Of a stretch of DNA of 9,847 nt, positions 5,319-9,847 are shown in pieces. Position 1 is the first letter of the stretch, and each line of letters begins with the position of its first letter. Source of the stretch: Bacteroidota bacterium (GTDB lineage: Bacteria > Bacteroidota > Bacteroidia > Chitinophagales > LD1); the NCBI GenBank assembly GCA_018267355.1, contig JAFDYP010000069.1:1-9847 (forward strand). Direction: 5' to 3'. Below the pieces are notes generated by a model that saw only the letters and a program-made list of their open reading frames with translations, had not been told where the DNA came from and searched no databases. The position numbers and the translations under genes were made by a program.

Positions 5319-7280
5319 GTGAACCTGGTAGCAGATAAAGTACTGGCAAAAGACCAACCGCTCCGGAGCAAACTACGCATCTACGTACTGCGCACCGCCG
5401 CTGTCAATGCGAGTACAACCAGCCAGGGGGTGATCTTCATCAATATGGGGATGCTGGCCCAGCTGGAAAACGAGGCACAACTGGCCTACCTGCTCTGCCA
5501 TGAGATCACCCACTACAAGAAAAAGCACATGATCAACCGCGCTGTAGAGCGCGACAAAATAGAACGCGGACAGGACGCGTACAAGAACCTGACGAAAGAT
5601 GAGCAACTGCTGGCCAACCGGTCTTTCTCCCGCGAGCTGGAGGCGCAGGCAGATGGCGAAGGCTATACGCTATTCAAACAGAGCGGCTATAGTACGGCCC
5701 ATATCGCAGGTCTCTTTGACGTATTGAAGTATGCCAGCCTGCCATTTGATGATGTGATATTTGACGCTTCCTTTCTGGAGACACCGTCCTACCGCATACC
5801 TGCCAATTTCAAGCTACCGGAGAGCGCGCAGATCAATATTGCCGACAAGGCCCTGGACCTCAAGAGTACGCACCCGGCCAATAAAGAAAGGCGTGAGGCG
5901 ATACTCGATAAGGTGATAAAAGATCCATCCGAGTCTACTGCAGACTACCTGATAGGCCGGCCGCAATTTGAGCTAGCCAGGACTACCGCACGATTTGAGA
6001 TGAGCCGGATCTACCTGCTGCACCATCAGTATGAAGACGCACTCTACAACTCCTACCTGCTGCTAAAGAAATACCCTGACAACCTCTACCTGAAAAAGAA
6101 TGTACTCGAGTCACTGGAGGGGCTGGCCACCTACGCCGCCAGCAGCAGCTTTATGTCTGCACATACATCCTATGCATCTGTAGAGGGGCAGAAGCAGGCG
6201 CTGCACTATATGATAGGCAAGATGGACTCCGCAGCACCGCGTGACCTGATCATACTCGCACTGGTCTATGCCGTGCGCCTGCATGACCAGTACCCGGCAG
6301 ACCAGGATATACAGGAGCATACACACTGGATCATGCACCTGCTGGCCCGGCAGGAGATCTCATTAAACTACTTTGCCGCGAGTACGGCGGGCAGGGATAG
6401 CGTCGGTACTGACACGCTGGCTGCCGATGCAGAAAAATATGACAAGCTACGCGAGCAGGAGCACCAGAAGGCGGAAAGACAGCGCACTTACTACACCCAC
6501 TATGCGCTGGTAGGCTACCTCGACGAGCAGTGGCTAAAAGACATGTATGCAGATGCTTATGCTACCCGCACCAGTGATTTTGAACCTGACAAAGCTTCCT
6601 TTAGCCGCAGGCGAAAAGTGAGCTATAAAGAGTATGCACTGGGCGCAGAGCGAGTGCTGATAGTCGACCCCTTCTACTCGCGCGTGGATGTGAGCCGGAA
6701 GCATAAGCTGACCTTCTTCAAGGCAGAGCCGGGCCGGCAGAAATTCAAGCGCTGTATGCAGCAGTGTGCGCATGCCGCTCATCTCGATGTAGAGATACTG
6801 GATGCCAAAACGCTGACATCACTGGATGTAGACAAACTAAACGACATCTCCCTGCTGGAGGAGTACAACTCGGAACGCCTGCTGCACCAGGACGCAGCAG
6901 GGATCTGGCCTGAGCGGCAGCGACTGATCCAGGTGGCGCAAAAGTATAACACGGACTACATCATGTGGACCGGTGTGACATCGCTCAAGCAATTTGAAAA
7001 ACGCAAGGTGGTATTAGGCTGCCTCACGGGTACTTTCCCGTGCATCCTGCCTTTCACCATCACTACGCTGATCAATGCGGGGCAGTACACGCTCTACTAT
7101 AACATGGTGTATGATGTAAAAAATGATGTCCTGCGCATGGCCAGCTACCGAGAGGTGAATGCCCGCACGTCAAACAATGTGCTGAACTCGCATATCTACG
7201 ATACCTTCAGCCAGATACATGCAAAGCCTGCGCCTAAAAAGGATGAAGCTACTGACGCACCTAAAGCAAAACGGAAATGA
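5319..7280 (+). CDS. Uninterrupted M48 metalloprotease part of the protease gene
   Basis: This is the open 653-codon stretch after the TAA, which gene finders would probably report as the gene, starting at the GTG at 5319. It contains the whole set of M48 catalytic motifs (HEITH at its residues 61-65, ELEAQAD at 106-112, STHP at 183-186) but lacks the signal peptide and roughly 70 residues of the mature N-terminus. I do not believe GTG 5319 is the natural start: the sequence between TAA and GTG (LGKELNHRKK, RFLQESNVETDN, GGRVLVNDPL) reads as normal protein matching the front of M48 domains. Translation from here would give a cytoplasmic protein, at odds with the envelope context. Confidence 0.6.
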   Translation: MNLVADKVLAKDQPLRSKLRIYVLRTAAVNASTTSQGVIFINMGMLAQLENEAQLAYLLCHEITHYKKKHMINRAVERDKIERGQDAYKNLTKDEQLLANRSFSRELEAQADGEGYTLFKQSGYSTAHIAGLFDVLKYASLPFDDVIFDASFLETPSYRIPANFKLPESAQINIADKALDLKSTHPANKERREAILDKVIKDPSESTADYLIGRPQFELARTTARFEMSRIYLLHHQYEDALYNSYLLLKKYPDNLYLKKNVLESLEGLATYAASSSFMSAHTSYASVEGQKQALHYMIGKMDSAAPRDLIILALVYAVRLHDQYPADQDIQEHTHWIMHLLARQEISLNYFAASTAGRDSVGTDTLAADAEKYDKLREQEHQKAERQRTYYTHYALVGYLDEQWLKDMYADAYATRTSDFEPDKASFSRRRKVSYKEYALGAERVLIVDPFYSRVDVSRKHKLTFFKAEPGRQKFKRCMQQCAHAAHLDVEILDAKTLTSLDVDKLNDISLLEEYNSERLLHQDAAGIWPERQRLIQVAQKYNTDYIMWTGVTSLKQFEKRKVVLGCLTGTFPCILPFTITTLINAGQYTLYYNMVYDVKNDVLRMASYREVNARTSNNVLNSHIYDTFSQIHAKPAPKKDEATDAPKAKRK

Positions 7281-8005
7281 GAAGAACACTATACATCTGC
7301 ATGATAATGCTGGCAACTATGGCCGCAGAGGCGCGCACACCGGGGTATATGGGCCTGCGCTGGATGGTGCAGTACCAGGGTGGCTTCAGCCCCCAGTGGG
7401 AGGACTTTGGCAAGACGATGCCATACTATAATCACAATCTGCAGATAGGCTACGTGGTAAACAGGAAGATAGAAGTAGGCCTGCAGTACACCTACATGCG
7501 CTACAATAATTTCTACTACTCAGGCCCCGAGAGCTATACAGACGGAGGTACGGGGATCAATATTGACAACAGGCTATTTACCGGCTATAATGTAATGGCC
7601 TATATCAAGCTCTACCGCCATGCCAAGGGCATGATAGCGCCCGTGGGCCGCTACCTGATCATAGGAATGACCTATCAATATAGTACGGACAAGTTTCATG
7701 TGATAGAGGACAAGTACAGCCCGGCTTCGCTGCCTGCTATCACCAATGTGCGCTCGCATGATATCAGTATAGGCATAGGTGTGGGCAAGAATTACATTTT
7801 TGCGCGACGCATATTACTTTCACTCGAGGCTGATTTTAATATGCCGCTATCCTCTGCGGTGAGAGCCGGCCAGAACCGCTACCCCTACCCTGCTGAGAAC
7901 TCTATCACCTCCAAACCTAATTTATACAAACGCGCCAATGCACTGGATGTCATGCTGACCAATCTGATATCTATCCGCATTGGTTTTGGCGTACTGGCTT
8001 TCTAA
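7277..8005 (+). CDS. Predicted outer-membrane beta-barrel protein
   Basis: This 242-residue protein has a signal peptide (about residues 1-20, TLYICMIMLATMAAEA) and then alternating amphipathic, aromatic-rich strands typical of small outer-membrane barrels: YMGLRWMVQYQGGF, HNLQIGYVVN, IEVGLQYTYMRYNN, FTGYNVMAYIKLY, GRYLIIGMTYQY, HDISIGIGVGKNYIF, ILLSLEADFNM, with a terminal strand LISIRIGFGVLAF ending in phenylalanine as OMPs do. I cannot assign it to a named family. It overlaps the protease gene by four bases (ATGA, 7277-7280), a sign of translational coupling, and is followed after 12 bases by a lipoprotein gene. Function unknown; the coupling suggests it works with, or is processed by, the protease. 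Confidence 0.82.
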   Translation: MRRTLYICMIMLATMAAEARTPGYMGLRWMVQYQGGFSPQWEDFGKTMPYYNHNLQIGYVVNRKIEVGLQYTYMRYNNFYYSGPESYTDGGTGINIDNRLFTGYNVMAYIKLYRHAKGMIAPVGRYLIIGMTYQYSTDKFHVIEDKYSPASLPAITNVRSHDISIGIGVGKNYIFARRILLSLEADFNMPLSSAVRAGQNRYPYPAENSITSKPNLYKRANALDVMLTNLISIRIGFGVLAF

Positions 8006-8017
8006 AACAGCTACTAT

Positions 8018-8761
8018 ATGAAAAACCTCCTCTACATAGCCATCCTCATACTCCTCTCCGGCTGCGCCAAAGTGACGCAGGAGGGGCAGGCCTGTGCCAA
8101 TCCGCCTACCGCGAGCGCGATAGCTGACACAGTCGTATCCCTCAATGAAGATCTTCATTTCACAGCTAGTACCAGCAGCGGTGCCACTATCCGCTGGACC
8201 AAACCTGACGGTACCACCTCCACCTCTTACGATCTCCAGGTCGATGCTTATGATTCTACGAAATATGGTACATACACTTATACAGCGATCAGCGGTGTCT
8301 GCACAGGCGCCACGCATACCTTTCAGGTATTGGCAAATCATACCGGCGCACCTACCTGTACGATAGCGCCGGCTGATTACAATAAACTGACCCTAAGTGA
8401 TGGACATACACTGCTGCTATCAGGTACAGCTACCTCGGGTATCAGTGGCAATCACTGCGCCTATGCCTACAATGAGATACATGCCGTTGACAATTCCTAT
8501 GATGTCTATATCAACACCTATGACGCTCCTGCCCCGGGCGGTTATTATCAGCTGGACTCTGTGTGCCCAGGTACAGCCGGTAGTGTTGTGATAAATCTTG
8601 ATCTCAGCACAGGTTCGTATGGCGGTTACTATTCTCTCAGTGGCCAGATGTATTGCAACATCATTGGCTCACAAAAGTACCTGACATTTTGCAATGCTAC
8701 GCTGCGCAGGATAAATAACAATGCACAGGTCACTATCACGGGCAGTATCGCCATCCCGTAG
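8018..8761 (+). CDS. Cysteine-rich lipoprotein with Ig/PKD-like domain
   Basis: This 247-residue protein starts with a lipoprotein signal peptide with the lipobox LLSGC (Cys16), so it should be lipid-anchored in the outer membrane. Residues about 26-107 look like an Ig/PKD-type fold (LHFTASTSSGATIRWTKPDG, SYDLQVDAYDSTKYGTYTY, with Cys26 and Cys95 placed to bridge it). The rest (about 112-247) is rich in Gly, Tyr, Ser and Thr, predicted beta, and has five more cysteines (114, 147, 183, 213, 225); I do not recognise it. The residues after Cys16 (AKVTQ) lack the lysine/acidic surface-export signal described for some Bacteroidota lipoproteins, so which side of the membrane it faces is open. It follows the barrel gene by 12 bases and probably shares its transcript. 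Function unknown; such proteins often bind other proteins or glycans. Confidence 0.82.
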   Translation: MKNLLYIAILILLSGCAKVTQEGQACANPPTASAIADTVVSLNEDLHFTASTSSGATIRWTKPDGTTSTSYDLQVDAYDSTKYGTYTYTAISGVCTGATHTFQVLANHTGAPTCTIAPADYNKLTLSDGHTLLLSGTATSGISGNHCAYAYNEIHAVDNSYDVYINTYDAPAPGGYYQLDSVCPGTAGSVVINLDLSTGSYGGYYSLSGQMYCNIIGSQKYLTFCNATLRRINNNAQVTITGSIAIP

Positions 8762-8818
8762 CCTGGCTATTTACTCACAAGCGGGGAGTGATTCTCAAAT
8801 TATCGTTAGCTTCACGGT

Positions 8819-9841
8819 GTGAATCCGAATCTCGATCCGAATAAGGAACAATTTTCATCAGAAGACTCTGAGGTAGAAAAGGCGCTGCGTCCGCGGAGCA
8901 TCAGTGACTTTCAGGGCCAGCCGCAGATCATAGACAATCTGTTTGTCTTCATAGAGGCTGCCAAGCGCCGCGGCGAAGCGCTGGACCATGTGCTGCTGCA
9001 CGGCCCGCCGGGACTGGGCAAGACTACGCTCAGCCACATCGTAGCCAATGAGATGGGAGTAAATATGAAGATCACCTCTGGTCCTGTACTGGAAAAGCCG
9101 GGTGACCTGGCAGGGCTGCTCACCAATCTGGAGCCGAATGATGTCCTCTTCATAGATGAGATACACCGCCTCTCGCCGGTGATAGAGGAGTACCTCTACA
9201 GCGCCATGGAGGACTACAAGATAGACATCATGATAGACACCGGGCCCAATGCCCGCTCTATACAGATAGGCCTCAATCCATTTACGCTCGTAGGTGCTAC
9301 TACACGCTCGGGGCTGCTGACGGCTCCTCTGCGGTCGCGCTTTGGCATCACTTGTCGCCTGGAGTATTATGGACCGGAAATTCTCTCGGGTATCATCAAA
9401 AGATCTGCGGATATACTGGAGGCTCCGATAGAAGACCAGGCAGCGCTGGAGATAGCACGCCGCAGCCGTGGCACGCCGCGTATCGCAAATCTACTACTGC
9501 GCCGTGTACGCGACTTTGCACAGATCAAAGGTGATGGTACCATCACACTCGGCATAGCACAGCATGCCCTCAGCGCGCTGAATGTGGACCCGATAGGCCT
9601 CGACGAGATGGACAACAGGATCATCGTGACCATCATAGAGAAATTTAAAGGTGGGCCGGTGGGGATCAATACCATTGCTACAGCTGTAGGCGAAGAAAGC
9701 GGTACGATAGAAGAAGTCTATGAGCCATACCTGATCATGCTCGGCTTTCTGAAGCGTACCCCGCGCGGGCGTGAGGCTACAGAGCTGGCGTACAAGCATA
9801 TCGGCAAAGTGCCACCGGGGAGTATCAATTCTTTATTCTGA
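8819..9841 (+). CDS. ruvB: Holliday junction branch migration helicase RuvB
   Basis: This complete 340-residue AAA+ ATPase is the motor that, with RuvA, drives branch migration of Holliday junctions in recombinational repair. Motifs seen: Walker A GPPGLGKT (62-69), Walker B LFIDEIH (110-116), sensor 1 GATTRSG (159-165), arginine-finger region PLRSRFG (170-176, Arg174), sensor 2 GTPRIAN (218-224) and the C-terminal winged-helix DNA-binding domain (about 255-335, with [10 protein letters not shown] and TPRGREAT). Length is usual. The start is GTG at 8819: the N-terminus [10 protein letters not shown] followed by [15 protein letters not shown] fits the family, and no suitable ATG is near. It lies 57 bases after the lipoprotein gene on the same strand; I see neither a clear terminator nor a clear promoter in that gap, so partial read-through is possible. 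No ruvA or ruvC is in the window. Confidence 0.97.
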   Translation: MNPNLDPNKEQFSSEDSEVEKALRPRSISDFQGQPQIIDNLFVFIEAAKRRGEALDHVLLHGPPGLGKTTLSHIVANEMGVNMKITSGPVLEKPGDLAGLLTNLEPNDVLFIDEIHRLSPVIEEYLYSAMEDYKIDIMIDTGPNARSIQIGLNPFTLVGATTRSGLLTAPLRSRFGITCRLEYYGPEILSGIIKRSADILEAPIEDQAALEIARRSRGTPRIANLLLRRVRDFAQIKGDGTITLGIAQHALSALNVDPIGLDEMDNRIIVTIIEKFKGGPVGINTIATAVGEESGTIEEVYEPYLIMLGFLKRTPRGREATELAYKHIGKVPPGSINSLF

Positions 9842-9847
9842 TGCGAA

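Larger units (their letters stand above)
5034..7280 (+). pseudogene. Exported M48-family zinc metalloprotease gene with in-frame stop at codon 48
   Basis: The full frame runs 749 codons from the ATG at 5034, which gives a clean signal peptide (about residues 1-22, FCVLLLLSYSHMVWAQ). A TAA at 5175-5177 (codon 48) interrupts it; the same frame then continues without any stop to 7280. Downstream all M48 features are intact: HEITH zinc/catalytic motif (156-160), the third-ligand motif ELEAQAD (Glu203, Asp207) and the STHP motif (278-281). TPR-like helices follow (about 317-365). A C-terminal domain I do not recognise has a hydrophobic stretch (about 659-680) and a lysine-rich tail (KPAPKKDE...KAKRK). 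No frame change occurs, so this is a single-codon defect: a recent nonsense mutation, a sequencing error (TAC or TAT Tyr to TAA) or read-through. The stop overlaps the next gene by ATGA, which argues that the operon is otherwise maintained. Periplasmic location is inferred from the signal peptide. Confidence 0.85.

Noticed and set aside
5166..5357. Minus-strand frame opposite the interrupted part of the protease gene
   Set aside because: It lies antisense to the continuing protease frame and shows no domain, so the TAA is better explained as a lesion than as a gene boundary.
8759..8769. TAGCC-T-GGCTA palindrome at the lipoprotein stop codon, considered as a terminator
   Set aside because: The arms are 5 bp with a 1-base centre, too tight for a stable hairpin, and no T-run follows. 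A similar small palindrome (ATAGC-C-GCTAT, 26-36) at the receptor stop is probably also chance.
8762..8818. Search for a ruvB promoter in the 57-base gap
   Set aside because: The best match, TAGCTTCA (8807-8814), fits only 6 of 8 positions, has no -33 partner and lies 4 bases from the start codon.

Overview
The window looks like chromosomal DNA from a member of the Bacteroidota. The evidence is a TonB-dependent receptor with an N-terminal carboxypeptidase-regulatory-like domain, a PepSY-like periplasmic protein, a RuvB with the N-terminus usual for this phylum, and gene starts lacking clear Shine-Dalgarno sequences but preceded in several places by the TAnnTTTG -7 box typical of the phylum. 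Base composition is roughly balanced. A Chitinophagales/Sphingobacteriales-type host is my guess, not something the sequence proves. I see no tRNA, rRNA, CRISPR array, insertion sequence or phage gene.

Layout. (1) Positions 36-3293, minus strand: three genes in one direction, in transcription order a small acidic/His-containing membrane-anchored or exported protein (GTG start at 3293), a PepSY-like periplasmic protein, and a TonB-dependent outer-membrane receptor. They look like one envelope uptake or sensing module; the substrate is unknown. (2) A 131-bp divergent promoter region separates this cluster from ccmE (3425-3826, plus), a haem chaperone for cytochrome c maturation that carries the Cys-x-x-x-Tyr version of the haem-binding motif. 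(3) ccmE converges on a PhoD-like metallophosphoesterase gene (3823-4896, minus); their stop codons overlap. (4) Positions 5034-8761, plus strand: a tight three-gene operon of an exported M48 metalloprotease, a predicted outer-membrane beta-barrel (ATGA overlap with the protease stop) and a cysteine-rich lipoprotein with an Ig/PKD-like domain. The protease frame contains an in-frame TAA at codon 48, just after the signal peptide, with 700 clean codons behind it. (5) ruvB (8819-9841, plus, GTG start), the Holliday-junction branch-migration motor, is complete and ends 6 bases before the window edge.

Most of the window concerns the cell envelope: uptake across the outer membrane, periplasmic haem handling, an exported phosphoesterase, and a protease/barrel/lipoprotein set. 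The most notable points are the nonsense codon in an otherwise intact protease gene, the CxxxY CcmE, the uncharacterised small protein/PepSY/receptor module, and the uncharacterised protease/barrel/lipoprotein operon. I found no clear evidence of a wholly new defence or mobile system. All intergenic stretches are shorter than 300 bases.
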